Below, in pieces: positions 45,878 through 58,590 of a stretch of DNA of 64,000 nt. The first letter of the stretch is position 1. Each line of letters opens with the position of its first letter. Location of the stretch: assembly GCA_003290165.1 (NCBI GenBank), contig QNQO01010665.1:1-64000 (forward strand). Reading direction: 5' to 3'. The stretch is from Berberis thunbergii (taxonomy: Eukaryota; Streptophyta; Magnoliopsida; Ranunculales; Berberidaceae). Position numbers and translations under genes: made by a program. The notes below the pieces were generated by a model. The model saw only the letters and a list, made by a program, of their open reading frames with translations. It made no database searches and was not told the origin of the DNA.

Positions 45878-48800
45878 ATGGGTAGCTCAGAATCAACACT
45901 TTCGTCAACCTCCACTTCGTCTTCGTCTTCAAAGGTTTCGCCTTTCCTCTTCTCTCCATCAAATTTTCATTTGTGTTTTTTTTTTCTTCTTGTTGTTCAG
46001 ATATCTATTCGTCTCCTCTAACTCTCTGTATGTGTTTCTGCTCATCAAAGCCTAGAGACGAGATCACGACCATCTCCGAGAGAGTTGAAGGTGTGGATCC
46101 TCTCTTACAACGCCTCAAATCACTCAAAATTGTAAGGATTTTTTATTTTTTTGGTCAGTTTTGTGAATTATTTAAATTAGGGTTTTGATTTGGGTATTTG
46201 AATTCGTGGAAGGCAACGCCAATACTGACGTCACCTCCGAAGGAGAGCACCTTGACTGATATTCTTGTCAGGAAACAACCCTCGTCCTCTTCAGTTCCAG
46301 GTGAAATTTTTAGGGTTTTAAGATATTGATTTTGATGAGTGAAATCTGTGGTCCTAATTGGATTCTTGAAATTATGCAATGTGGATTTCTTATTGATGCC
46401 ACAAAATATTTGAGTAGTAAAAGAGATTATGTATTGTTGGTTGTGACTTCAAAGAGCCAAATTGATGTAAACACTTAGAATTTCTGCTTTCGTTCAAATG
46501 TTGATCTTTGGAAAATAAAAATTTTCCCATAAACGAAACAATTGGAATTTTTTTTGTCTTCAGAAATTTACTGTTTAAGCAAATAAATCCATAGAACAAG
46601 CAGACCTCTGGGCATTAGTATTTATAAAGTAACATTATACTTTAACTATAATTGAGATAATCCAAAATTCATTTTTAGTCGGACTATTGCATTCTATCCT
46701 ACCATTTTGGGTGAGGGATCTGCAATAGTAAACTGTTGATATGGTATTGGGAGAGGTTAAAGTGTAAGGGGGTATTTGTTCGAGTTAGATGTTTGATCTC
46801 TAACTAGAGGTATTAAGAGATAAATAAAACTCTGATCACATGCAGAGGTGAATTTCTAGTTAGACATCTCACCAAACACCTCATTCAAACGATAATAGCT
46901 AAATTTTTCGAATTTTCAAACAAAATGTCTGAACTAGACATGTAAACAAAAAACCCCTAAGTCTTAGAGGATGGTATCTATGTATCTCCCCATTAATTTC
47001 AAAAAATGGGATGGAGTATCTTAGATTGAAGTAAAAGTGTTTGCGGTCAACTGTTGAATAAGAATATAAGCATTTTTCATCGGTCTTGTACTGATACTTG
47101 TGAGCATGAAGACACCTTTGTGTTCTTGCAAATGTCTATTCACGGTCGTGAACGCTTTTTTAGAGCTCCACTGTTAATATGAATAGATAAATAGCTCCAC
47201 AATATTAGTTGTTCCATTTTTAGGGGACGGTGCTTTATTGTTTAAAGTTATGGTTTTCTTATTTTCATAAACAGCCAAGACAGAGTAGAAGTTTTGAGTT
47301 CTCTTAGTTTGCTTTCACTTGCTTTTTTCAGATTCTACCCTATGCTCTTTCTCTATTGCTATTTGTGCCTCCATGTGAAGTTGTGTATTACAGCAGTTGT
47401 TGAAATCACCTAAAGAGAGTTTGATTGTGCTGAGATCAATGTCTAATTTCCCTTCCAATGGTTCTGCAGGTACATTAAACTCCAAGGTGTTATTGGAACT
47501 GTTTTCAATGTATCGCGATTGGCAAGAAGCAAAGACCAAAAAAATTAGCCAGAGACAGGTACTTCTTCTTAGGATCCTAAAGGTCCTAAAACAGGGAAGT
47601 GGCTGAATCCTAAAGCATGAAATAGATGAGTCATTACATAATTGTGTAGATAAAATATAGAAAGTTGCTGCGTCTTTGTATACTTTTGCATCAGATGGTT
47701 TTGTGATTGCAATGTTTCTAGTAGAGTTTCCAGGATTGTGTAAAGCCAATCCTTTTAATGTGAAATGTAATGCTTTATGTTCATTTATGAATTTCTAGTG
47801 GTGTTGCAGTTGCCTCTGAAATCTTGATGATTTGGATCTCATCAGAGATGTTCAGGGAGCACTGTAATAGACACTCAGTTTAAAGGAAATTTAAAGATGT
47901 AGGTGTTTGTTCTTTAAATTTTGTAAATTTTTGCAGGAGGAGATAGAAAATAAGATTGAAGTTGCAGATGCTTTGGCAGTTAAACTTCTTCAACGTTTCA
48001 ACTATTCTGTATCCGCTATGAAGACAAGTGCCCAACATCTATCAGAAGGTACTGAATGCTATTCTCTTTGAAGCAATTAGCAATCCCTGATAGGGGAACT
48101 CTTCTCAGTTTCCTTTTTAGCCCTATGTCTAAGTGAACATTATACACCATCCAATAGTTTAGCCCTGTAGCCATCAATATAAATCAACCTAGTGGACAGC
48201 CATTTTAGGTGGTTCTGAGATCAAACTGCATCTGGCTGGCAGTAAACAATTATTTAACTAATAAATCCAATATGCGCCTGAGATCTAATAACTAATCAGT
48301 TTGCTAGATCAGTCAATCAACAAAACATACTTGATACTCCAATGTGGAGCACGTAGGGCACTCACTCATTTGTGAATCAGAATCCACCATAAATTACTTG
48401 ACAATAGATTTCAGTGTTTCATTATTATTTATTTGATCGAATCTTGAGTTGGAACGGTTCAACTTCCTATGCCCCCCCCCACAACCAAAAAGGAAAAAAA
48501 GAGAAAGGGTGTTCCATATCAGCCTTGGGAAAGCGGCATCTGGATAAAACACTTGGGAAAATGCCAGAAATTCTTCATTCAGTTTGATATCTCCAGGATA
48601 TGATCACTCATTGGTTATAGCTTCCTCAGTTAGCTATTTTTACATAAAACATCTTTATCATCAGTGTACCACGTTACTGTGATTCTCAATCTTATATGAA
48701 CATTTGGTGCAGTTCAACCATTGCAGGTGGAGGTTGGTGAACTGAAAGGGAGATTAACTGAAGTAGTAAGCAATTGTGATGCATTATGCAAAAGAATTGC

Positions 48801-48939
48801 AGAAGAAGGGCCCGAGTCTCTCCGGATGTCAGTCAAGCCATTTTCTGCTGCTGCTGCTGATATACGACCTAACCGGCATTCTTCTTCATCATTACAAAGG
48901 GTCTCAACAAGAAACTCATCTAGCACGACCAATACTTGA
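45878..48939 (+). CDS. BORCS5/myrlysin-like coiled-coil protein
   Basis: Six exons join in phase to 217 residues: 45878-45934, 46051-46131, 46213-46300, 47470-47558, 47937-48048 and 48713-48939. The start MGSSES fits an N-myristoylation signal (Gly2, Ser6). Then come a Ser/Thr stretch, DPLLQRLKSL, a proline-rich linker, LLELFSMYRDWQEAKTKKIS, and a long heptad-like helical region through LQVEVGELKGRLTEVVSNC. It closes with SLRMSVKPFS before a Ser-rich end. Length, the myristoylation start, the PLL.(R/G)L block, the helices and the (S/F)MKP-type end follow animal BORCS5 (LOH1CR12 family), which anchors BORC to lysosomes. In plants it would be a vacuole or endosome coiled-coil protein by analogy only. 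The acceptor at 46050 (ATCAAAG) is weak, though a pyrimidine tract precedes it. Confidence 0.75.
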
Positions 48940-50869
48940 ACATTGAGCTGGGTTTGTATTCCTCAGAAGTGTTCAATCTTTTCCAGGAAGATTGTTTTAG
49001 TAGAGCTTCTGATCCTCCTTGTCAACTGTCAGAGGAAAATGATTGATAATTTTCCTGTGCACTATGCACAAAATGACAGGAGAATTCAAAAGCTGAAATG
49101 CAGAGGTTTGTACATCAAGGCGGTCAAGATTTTTGGTGATGCAACCTTTAGCTGGTATGTTTGTCAATCCAGTCTAATAAAGTATCAGGTGCCATTGCCA
49201 GTTTTGAAAATAATATCATTTGTGGGACATCTCCGTCTTCACCTGTAACAGTATGTCTGAACATTCTGGATATGAATCATCTTTGTTTTCATGATTTCAG
49301 TGACAGACGTGTATCAATAAATTTTTATAGCAATGTCAAAAATGTTTTGGATAGAAGTCATCTTTGCTTTTGTAGTGCATTCATTCTGGGATCAAATGGT
49401 AATGTTTTCATGCCCATGTTATCTTGGCTATCTTACTTCAACCTCTTAAAAACTGATTACTTGTTTTGCAAAGGGTTGGGTTTGCAATTCTAAATTGCAA
49501 AGAAGTGCTAGTTTGAACTAGGCTTGTCGACAAGCATATGAACTCTTTTTAAAAACAAATGAATGGGAAACCTGAGTACAAGATATCCATACAGCATTCT
49601 GTGGAAGATGTTTGCAACAAGTCCAAGATCCACAAAGCCATACTTCCAAAGCAGTGGATAACTACTTTATCCAGAGTTTTGTATCAAGTTTTTAAAGATT
49701 TGAGGCATCTTTATTTAACCTTGAGCTTGTGGGTGTGGAGTTTTTCATTTGCTTAACAGTTAGCATTAAAATGGTATATGATACTTCAATTGATTGGATT
49801 TGGAACTGTCACATTGTATTTATCCTTCAGCCTCGGAATGCAAAGTTTTTAATTCACTCGACAGTTAGCGATTTAGTATTAAATGGCATTTGATACTCGA
49901 ATTAATTTTAGTTGAAGGCTGTCTGGTTTAGTTTGCGTTGAATCCCAATAGTACCACAACCAAGTTTACTGAGAATGTTTGGTTGAATAAAATCTGACTT
50001 CCTTGGACCTCTTGCAGCGCGAGTAATGTCGATGAACGCAACTAGACCTGCATATGACTGCTAAGGAAGTCTCTGTAGTGGACTTTATCAAGCTCTTTGA
50101 GAATGCCAAATTGCCACAAAAATGCCGTAAAGGTCTGACAGTGTTAACACACCCAAAACATTTATGAACTGCTGTACAGTGATTTGTCTACTGAAGTGAA
50201 TTTAGGCCGCAACCAAGTCTGATAGTAACCTACTGAAATGAATCTGATCTACAACCAAGTCTATAGTAACCAATAGGATGCTTAGACCCCTTGCCTCTTG
50301 CCTGATAATTCTATTGATCTTACCACGAGTTACTCACCAACATTTTGTTCATACTGCATTACGCAATATCACCAAACAAGTCCTAGACCCGCAATTTCCT
50401 ACTTCCCCGAACAGTTCTCAGCAACACAATAAAGATCTATCACAGACAGTAAAGCGATTCGCTATATTCGCATAAACGTATCCAGATCAATCCCACCAAT
50501 GCCAAAGCTTATCAAAACTGAAAGCTTCATTTGCTTCTTCACCTTATGAAGTGTAATTAACATTCACAATTACAAATACTGGATTATCAAAAACAATATA
50601 ACTTATAAGATACTAAATCAATTGAATGAAATGTCTTTGGAAGACTACAAGATCACATACAATTTTTTTTTTTCCTTAAGAAGCCGAAAACAACAACAAT
50701 AACAAAAAAAAATCAAAGATCAACCCAATTCCTTGAATCAATCTATCTAAAAACCGTTGAAACTAAAACCACAAAGAACATCATATTCATATTGTAATAA
50801 AAATTAATATTACCAATTAGATTGGAATTCGATCTCTTTTATCTTCATTTTCATCATCTTTACGCTTCT
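48940..50869. other. Intergenic between BORCS5-like and GMD genes
   Basis: It contains the two convergent 3' untranslated regions. No coding exon, RNA gene or transposon end was recognised. Confidence 0.5.
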
Positions 50870-51991
50870 CTAGGGCTGTTGCTGAGCATCCATGTAACCA
50901 GCATCAACAAGAACCTTCTCCCTCTTAGCCAATTCAACATCTTCCTCAACCATCATCTTCACCAATTGTTCGAACCCGACTTTGGGTTTCCACCCAAGAA
51001 CCTCTCTAGCCTTACTAGAATCCCCCTTCAAGTTATCGACCTCCGCCGGTCTAAAATACCTCTTATCAATCACAACATGGTCCTTCCACTTCAACCCCAC
51101 AATTCCAAATGCCACATCCAAGAACTCTTCCACAGTATGTGACTCTTCCGTCGCAACAACATAATCATCAGGCTTCTCTTGCTGCAACATCAGCCACATT
51201 GCCTCCACATAATCCCCCGCGAATCCCCAATCCCTAGAAGCCTGCAAATTCCCCAAGAACAACTTACTCTGCAACCCCACCTTGATCCTCCCCACAGCTC
51301 TAGTGATCTTCCTGGTCACGAAATTCTCCCCTCGCCTCGGCGATTCGTGATTGAACAATATCCCATTGCAAGCATACAACCCATAAGCTTCTCTATAATT
51401 CACAGTATACCAATGAGCAGCACATTTGGATACAGCATAAGGTGATCTAGGATGAAACGGAGTTGTTTCGGACTGCGGTGGCGGTGTCGCCCCGAACATC
51501 TCAGACGACCCTGCTTGATAGTATTTGATGTGTGTCCGTCCAGTGGCGGAGATATGGGATCGAACTGATTCAAGGAGGCGGAGAGACCCAGTGGCGACTA
51601 CATCAGCTGTATAATCTGGGATTTCGAAGGAAACGGCAACATGAGACTGAGCAGCGAGATTGTAAACCTCGTCAGGGTTGATGGTATCGAGCCAGCGGCG
51701 GAGAGAGGAGGCGTCGGTGAGGTCGGCATAGTGAAGCTTCATCCTGGCTTTGTGGATGTTGTGAGGGTCGATGTAGATGTGGTTGATGCGTTGGGTGTTG
51801 AAGTTGGAGGATCGACGGATCAAGCCGTGGACTTCGTACCCTTTGTTCAGGAGAAATTCTGTCAGGTAAGAACCGTCTTGGCCTGTTATGCCGGTGATCA
51901 GAGCGACTTTGTGTGGTGGGGTTGTGGTGGATCCACCGTTGGATGATGGACTGGATCCAGATCTCGGGGTGATGTCTTCGGTGGTCGCCAT
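50870..51991 (-). CDS. GMD: GDP-mannose 4,6-dehydratase
   Basis: The intact intronless gene encodes 373 residues. The enzyme converts GDP-D-mannose to GDP-4-keto-6-deoxymannose, the first step to GDP-L-fucose for cell-wall polysaccharides and glycoproteins, in the cytosol. Visible features: a low-complexity N-terminus to residue ~26; the NADP-binding Rossmann motif GITGQDG at 34-40; [29 protein letters not shown]; the catalytic YxxxK in [12 protein letters not shown]; and [16 protein letters not shown] with [20 protein letters not shown]. This is the short-chain dehydrogenase (extended) family, MUR1/GMD1 type, of normal length. The start is the ATG before [12 protein letters not shown]. Plant GMD genes are commonly intronless, so this fits a normal functional gene. 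Confidence 0.97.
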   Translation of the reverse strand: MATTEDITPRSGSSPSSNGGSTTTPPHKVALITGITGQDGSYLTEFLLNKGYEVHGLIRRSSNFNTQRINHIYIDPHNIHKARMKLHYADLTDASSLRRWLDTINPDEVYNLAAQSHVAVSFEIPDYTADVVATGSLRLLESVRSHISATGRTHIKYYQAGSSEMFGATPPPQSETTPFHPRSPYAVSKCAAHWYTVNYREAYGLYACNGILFNHESPRRGENFVTRKITRAVGRIKVGLQSKLFLGNLQASRDWGFAGDYVEAMWLMLQQEKPDDYVVATEESHTVEEFLDVAFGIVGLKWKDHVVIDKRYFRPAEVDNLKGDSSKAREVLGWKPKVGFEQLVKMMVEEDVELAKREKVLVDAGYMDAQQQP

Positions 51992-53177
51992 TGATGTCGA
52001 GATTTGCTTTGCTCTGTATTGTTTTTTTCTCTGTGTCTTAGGTGTCTGATATAGAAATGTGAATGAGAATGGAAAGAGAGAGAAGAGAACGTTTGTTTGG
52101 GGGGTTTTAATTTTGGGAAGCTTAATTAACTCTTAATTGATTTGATCTGATCTGATCTGTTTAGTTTAATTGATGGAATTAAATTGTAAGTTTTTTTTTT
52201 TTTTTTTTTTTTTAAAAAGACGTGAAACTGAGGAGTGACGAGCGCGTGAGGCCCACGTTGTGAGGAATGAGCGTGGGCCCACCCAATCTTATGTGGGTGG
52301 GGTAGACTTTTAGATCTGAGATTTCTGTAGAGAGTGTTGAATGAGGAGAGGTGGAGTGACTTTACGTTTCGGTGGTGTCGGTGGGGAGATCTTTCTCTAC
52401 TACACATTGAAGGAGAGGAACCGACTCAGGCTCAGGTGTGATTCATGAACCAATCCCAATACGTTTTACTGTTGCGGGTAAAATCACAAGTTCAGGGTTT
52501 AAATTTGATTAGACAAAAATAATTAAGAGATTAGAAAAAATATATTTTCAAATTTTATTATATTTATAAGAAAAATCAATAAGTAGGTGAACAGTGATCA
52601 TATGTATTTTTGTAATTTAAGTTTTAAACCTTTTATGTATTATTTTATTCTCTCAAATTTAGATTATTTAGGATCAAAACACGTCCCTCTAAAAAATTGT
52701 TAATTATAGCTAAGTCTCTAATATAATTTATTTAAAGTCATTCAATTACCTATAAATTATAAAAAAAAAGTCTCACATCTAATTTTTTTATTTTCCACCA
52801 AAATCAGTCCCTGTAAACATTCATTAATTATACCTAGACCTAATATATAATTTATTTGAAGCTCTCAAATTATCTAAAAATTATAAAATGCTCCTACATC
52901 TAATATTTGAATTTTTCATTTTGCCCTTAATATTTCATACTTTTACGATCAAAATCGACATCTCTTAACATTGAATAATTATACCTATACCCCTAACCTA
53001 AATTATTTGAAACTTTTATTTATTTATAAAGTATACATAATCCCTTAAAATTATATATAATTATTTTATTTAAAAATTTATACTTTTTTTTATTATTGAA
53101 CTGTGTAATAAGATTAAAAAAAACTAAATGTATAGTGCGCTCCCACACCCTAGTGTATGTAGTGTGATGGTGCAACA
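51992..53177. other. Promoter side of GMD and AT-rich intergenic
   Basis: It includes the GMD leader, a short GATCT repeat near 52141-52160 and a T run at 52191-52213. No gene seen. Confidence 0.45.
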
Positions 53178-53490
53178 ATTCTAGCAAGTCATGTTTGCTA
53201 GCATTTTTATTTTAATTTTTTTACACTTTTACCCTTCATTTTTTTTGTTTTTTTTACACTTTTACAGATAGTGGTTGTGTTTTAAATAAAATAGGCAAAA
53301 AATGTATTTAAAAGTAGTATGATGGTGCAACAATTCTAGGAAGTCATGTTTGCTAGCATTTTTTGTTTTTTTAACACTTTTACCCTTCTTTTTTTTTGTT
53401 TTTTTTTTACACTTTTACAGATAGTGGTTGTGTTTTAAATAAAAAAAAACAAAAACAAAAACAAAAAACTAGCAAACATGGCTAACTAGA
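53178..53490. mobile_element. MITE, CATGTTTGCTAG family (copy 1)
   Basis: ATTCTAGCAAGTCATGTTTG at the left faces the complement of CTAGCAAACATGGCTAACTA at the right. The left half, including flank ATGGTGCAACAATTCTAG, is duplicated in tandem (again at ~53320). AT-rich interior, no coding frame. Confidence 0.7.
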
Positions 53491-54328
53491 CTTAGAGGGT
53501 GTTTGTTTTTGCTTCTGAATGTAGTCAGAAGTCTTAATAAGAAGTGGACCACATTGTTTAGAGTGTTTGTTTTTAGTTCTGATTAGAAGTTGTACTTTTG
53601 ATTAGAGTAAGTAGTAGGGAGGTGTTGATCATTTAGCACTGAGTAAAAAATTATTTCAATAATAACCTTAACATAATTTTGTAATGACAATTCTTATCCT
53701 CATCTTCTTAAAAATAAAAAAGGACTAAATCTTGATGATACACCTTCATTTTCTTTACCATGCATTGTGATTCTACCAACCTTCACAAGGACGCAGTAAG
53801 AAACTTATCTCTTTTTTCTCATTCATCTTTGTTTTTTTTCTCTGTATTTTCAATTTTTCTTCATCTTTCCAACTCCTCCTCTCATGTATATTTTCAAGTT
53901 TTTAGCATGTAGTTTTTATGCCTTATGTGTATCAGAAGAAATCAAATCAAATAACCAATGTTTGGATAAATGATTTCATTAAATAACTAGAATTGAAATT
54001 ATCATTAAAACACCACGTATTGCTCAGATTCAACAATATTTAAGCACAACATTTATGTTATAATTTTTTTTCAGCTCAATGAGCTAAATTGTCAAACAAT
54101 TCCCATTCAATACCTCAAAAGAGATTAGTTTCTAAGCACTTAAAAAAAATCCTCATACTCGTAATGGTGCCAGCGAATGATTGTTTTATTGAGACTTTTA
54201 CGCTTTCCTGTAAGACTATAATGGTTTGGATATAAATGTAAATCGGTTTGTTGGGTATGGGTCAGAATGTGGCCTATATTTAGTTTGGACTAGCAGGGTA
54301 TCCATCCAAACTGAGCAACTTGCAGCCC
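53491..54328. other. Intergenic, no gene seen
   Basis: AT-rich sequence up to the target duplication of MULE-2; no feature recognised. Confidence 0.45.
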
Positions 54329-54337
54329 AACAAAATG
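54329..54337 (+). repeat. Target-site duplication of MULE-2 (left)
   Basis: AACAAAATG here is repeated exactly at 60186-60194. Confidence 0.92.
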
Positions 54338-54525
54338 GGATCCAGGGGGGCTCCTGCGCACAGTGGCCTGGAGGGGATCCTGCGCACGTGTCTCAGCCGT
54401 CGAATTTGATCTGACGGCTCATATCGATGGAATTCAAATGCCAGATTTAATTAAAACTTTTGGCAGGTTTTGAATCTCTTACAGCCGCCGGATCTGATCC
54501 GACAGCTGAGATTTATGGCTGAGAT
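54338..54525 (+). repeat. MULE-2 left terminal inverted repeat
   Basis: It pairs with 59998-60185 with few mismatches. It contains the self-complementary block CGGATCTGATCCGA, which also exists on the right side and near-duplicates TTTGATCTGACGGCT. Confidence 0.92.
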
Positions 54526-54599
54526 TTTAACAAAATGGGAAAAAAAATTATGTTTACAGAGGAGGGAGTTTTGGGCGGGAAACAGAACGTGAAGAAGAA

Positions 54600-55256
54600 G
54601 AAGAGATTCGAAGTCTTTCAGCGTCGATCAAGGCTGCAAACACAGGCTACACCCACCCCCCTTCGATTCCTCCCTCTAATTGGTACGTTATGGCTGAGTT
54701 TTGGGAGGGAGTTTGTATGCAATGTCATGGATTGAATGCAATGTTATGACTGTGTTTGATTTGACCAATACCATCAAACATAAAGTTTGCTTAATTTTAA
54801 TATGTATTGAAGTTCAAATATGATTTTAAACTTGTTTGTCAAAATGTGTTGTTCACACCTTGTTGATACACTAGATTTTGATGAAATTTTGGTTTCAATT
54901 CACTGAAGTTACAGTGTGTGTTTATTATTATTATTAGGCATTTTTCCAACAATAGTGGGTAGAGCAGAATGATATAACAAAGGAAGAAGTGAGGAAATTA
55001 GTAGATTCAGGTCAGTTGGAGTTTGTGTACGTGTTCTATGAATATCTCTAACTGTGGTTTCAAGTTGAAAATGGCAGCTTAACAATGTAATAGTTAATGG
55101 TTGTTTTGTCTCAGTCATGGATTATTGTTTACAAGAATTTAGTGGAGACTGGGGGCCCATGATAGAATAGTTGATTATTCTTAACAATGTAGCTACTTGA
55201 AAATTGAATATATATATATATTTATTTATTTATTTATTTTTATTTTTTTTGTGCAG
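54600..55256 (+). other. Presumed leader exon and intron of MULE-2 transposase
   Basis: A donor-like CTAATTG|GTACGTTA near 54682 and an acceptor TTTTGTGCAG at 55256 bracket a T-rich stretch. The ATG at 55276 follows. Inferred by analogy with MULE-1. Confidence 0.4.
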
Positions 55257-55275
55257 AATATTTGTCTTAGTTGGC

Positions 55276-57073
55276 ATGGATGTTGATGATCCAAGTGTGG
55301 GTGGGCGTGATGTTTGATTCATTAGAATGTGGTTGGGAGTACTGGAAAAATTATGGGAAAAAATGGGCTTTGGAGTTAGGAAGGAGTACTCGAATAAGAG
55401 TAGAATAGATATGATAATTATCAATGCAGTTTATGTTTGTTGTAAGCATGGTCTCAAGAAAGAAAAACACCCACAAAAAGGTGTTGTCACTCAACAAAGA
55501 TGGGATGTTAGAACTGACTGCAAAGTAATGTTCAAACTGGGTTTGGATAGAGTTACTGGCAAATACAGAGTCAAAGAATTTATTACTGTGCACAATCATG
55601 ATTTGGAGCCCAATGAAACAACCCATATGCTAAAGTCGCATAGGGAGGTAAACATATCACAAGCCTTAGCGATTGAATTGGCTTCTGCATCAGGTATTAC
55701 TCCTAAGGCTACACAAGAATTTTTGAGTAGGGAAGCAGGGGGTAGAAGTAATCTTGGGTTTCTATTAGAAGATCAAAAAACTTACCTAAGATCAATGAGA
55801 CAGAAAGAGATGGTCAATGGAGAGCTTGGAGGTATTCTACGGTATTTTGAGCAACAAAACTCAAAAAATGCCTCATTTTATTATTCAGTTCAGCTGGATA
55901 GTGATGATTTAGTGACCAATATATTTTGGCCAGATTCTAAAATGCTTGCAGATTATGCGAACTTTGGCGATGTGGTAATGTTTGATACCATTTTTGGCAC
56001 TAATAGAGAATTCAGACTTTTGGGAGTGTTCATTGGATTTAATAATCATAGAAAAATTGTGATTCTTGGTGCAACACTTTTGTATGATGAGACCATTGAG
56101 TCATTTCTGTGGTTTTTTGAAACTTTTGTGAAGGCACATGGTGGTAAAAGACCACGTACCATCTTCACTGACCAAGATGCTGCGATAGGAAATGCTTTAG
56201 CTACAGGATGGCCAGATACATATCATGGGTTGTGCACTTGGCACATAATGCAAAATGGAATCAAGCATTTGGGAGGACACATGAAGAACAAGAATGTTGG
56301 TTTTTTGAAGGAGTTTAAAAGGTGTATGTTTGAGTACCTGGATGAAGTTGAATTTGAAGTCAATTGGCAAAAAATGCTTCATGATTTTGACTTAAAAGAG
56401 AATAAATGGTTGGGTCGCATATATGCTTTAAAGGAGAAATGGACTAAGTATTGTATGAAAAACACAATGACCTTAGGGATGCGAAGTACACAACTAAGTG
56501 AATCGTTCAATAGTGACTTGAAAGATCACTTGAAATCCGACTTGAACATTTCATGTTTTTTCAAAAAACATTTTGATAGTGTATTAGAGCAAAAGAGGAA
56601 TAATGAGTTGGAGGTTGAATTTTTTGCAAGGCAAAAAGTGCCTACATTGGGATTATCTAGATCCCCCTTGTTGAAACAAGCCTCACAAATCAACACCTTC
56701 AATTTTCAAACTTTTCCATGAAGAATTTGATCTTGCATCAATAGCTTTGATAAAAAAAAAGGAAGATCAAAATAAACATGAGTACATTGTTGCTTTTCAT
56801 GATACAAAAGAGAAGGAATTTAAAGTGTTTTGTGACCCTAGCTTGAATGTGGCAAATTGTAATTGCATGAAGTTTGAGACAATGGGAATATTGTGTTGTC
56901 ATGTTTTGAAAGTGTTTGGCCGACTTGATATCATGGAAATTCCAAAAATGTACATATTGGATAGATGGACAAGGGGAGTGAAAGGTAAACGTGTGTCAAA
57001 TGAAATGAGTTCAAGTACGGAAGAAAATGTAAGTGATTGGGTTCGTGGATCTAATCATATCTTCTACGAATGA
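55276..57073 (+). pseudogene. MULE-2 FAR1-type transposase with frameshifts
   Basis: The ATG gives MDVDDPSVGGR, then a frame change near 55309 leads to MFDSLECGWEYWKNYGKK. A second change in the A run near 55358 leads to MGFGVRKEYSNKSR. The long frame then carries the FAR1 zinc domain (CCKHGLKKEK, RTDCKVMFKL, VHNHDLEP), the MULE core (VVMFDTIFGTN, TIFTDQDAA, HGLCTWHIMQN) and helical region, and breaks again near 56705. After that shift the SWIM finger is intact (CNCMKFETMGILCCHVLK), followed by KMYILDRWTRGVKGK. At least three shifts make it inactive as it stands, unless some are sequencing errors. Otherwise the length and domain order are complete for a FAR1-type transposase. Confidence 0.85.
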
Positions 57074-57570
57074 CATTTCAAGCTTCGTTGAATAAGGACA
57101 CACGGGCCAACATGGAGAGGTTTATAGATGAATATACAAGGTTGCATCAAGAGGTCATCATGAACAATGACAGTGCACCCCGAAGCTTTAAAGCAAAATA
57201 GTGTGTTCCAAATTGGAAACATGAAAGGTTTGAAGAAAAAAGAAGGCCAAAAAGGTTCAAAACGAATGAAACCCCTACATGAGATACGTATAGGAAAGGC
57301 TAAGAGAACAAATACCTCGTCCTCCAAGGTAATCTTGTTTTAATTCATACTAACTAAATGTATATTTCCAATTGTGACACTTATATAATTATGTGTATAT
57401 TTCCTTGTAGGGTGATAACACAAGCTTTAATGTTGCTGGAGAAGGTGTATGCAATGTCAATGTACCCTTTCAACCTCCAAAACAAGCACTCCCGGGTGAG
57501 GGTTTGAGCTTAAGTTTGGGAAGTTACGACTCTTCCTTTTGGTTTGATGTAAAATGCTTTTCCTATATTA
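57074..57570 (+). pseudogene. C-terminal exons of MULE-2 transposase (degenerate)
   Basis: Frames continue past the stop with TRANMERFIDEYTRLHQEVI, then GLKKKEGQKGSKRMKP and a donor (TCCAAG|GTAATC) at 57329. A next stretch after an acceptor at 57411 reads GDNTSFNVAGEG and ends in SLSLGSYDSSFWFD. Such tails occur in FAR1 proteins. Joining is uncertain. Confidence 0.5.
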
Positions 57571-57829
57571 ATTGTTGTAATTTTTTGTTAAGCTCTGTAT
57601 AGCTCTGCAGTGAATTTTTTGTTCAGCTCTGTATTTCTACCATCTCCATTATGGGTTATAGACAGATATGGAAGAAATACAATAGGCTTTGGAATGTAAT
57701 AGTATTTTGGTATACTCTGATTTTTGTGTTCATATGTAGAGAATTTTTTGCTTAGACTATACTATTTTCATGCAATTTGCAGAGAATTCAATTAACAAAG
57801 AATTTCATTTGTAATCTGCAGAAAAAATT

Positions 57830-58420
57830 GTAAATTTGCATTCAATTGTAATCTGCAGAAAAAAAAAATTGTAAATTTGCAGAGAATTTCAATGTTGCAG
57901 AGAATAGACAATGGGAATAACATTGCAGAGAATTAGCCAATAGCATTCTGCATTGTTATTCTCTTTCTAGCCAATAGCATTCAATCAACCAATAGCCAAT
58001 GGCATTTTGCATTGTTGCATAGAAGTTATAACATCTATATGAATTTACAACAATCAGCCAATAGCATTCAATCAGCCAATAGCATTCAATCAACCAATAG
58101 CCAATAACCAATAACTAATAACCAAAAGTTATTGCTCTTTCTAGCCAATAGCCAATAACAATTTCTAGTAAAAGAGCAATTTGTAATAAAAGCAAATAAA
58201 ATAAATACTGCAATCTGTAATAAAAGAGCAAAGAAAACAATTTGTAATAAAAGAGCAATCTGTAACAAATACTGCAAATATTGTAACAAAAGAGCAATCT
58301 GTAACAAATACTGCAATTTGTAACCTTTTAACTGTAATAAAAGAGCAATCCGTAACAAATACAACAATCTGTAATAAAAGAGCAATCTGTATCAAATACT
58401 GCAGGATTCTTCTTACATAA
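57830..58420. repeat. Degenerate minisatellites in MULE-2
   Basis: Two short motifs are repeated many times: AGCCAATAGCATTCAATCA in 57960-58110, and AAAAGAGCAATCTGTAACAAA with ATACTGCAA in 58160-58400. They lie between the convergent genes, just past the end of the accessory gene. No coding function. Confidence 0.85.
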
Positions 58421-58590
58421 TAGAAGCAAAGAAAACAATCATAAAAGAATTTCCAAGTTACAAAATAAAACCAAACCATCATAAAAGAAGGAGTATTGAT
58501 TCACCAATAATCCCATTACATAATAGAAATTCATTACAACATCTATTCATGTACATTACAAAATAAAACTACAAAATAGAACCTCACATA

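Noticed and set aside
57900..58420. CRISPR-like array
   Set aside because: Repeat units are degenerate and variable in spacing, there are no unique spacers, and this is plant nuclear DNA.
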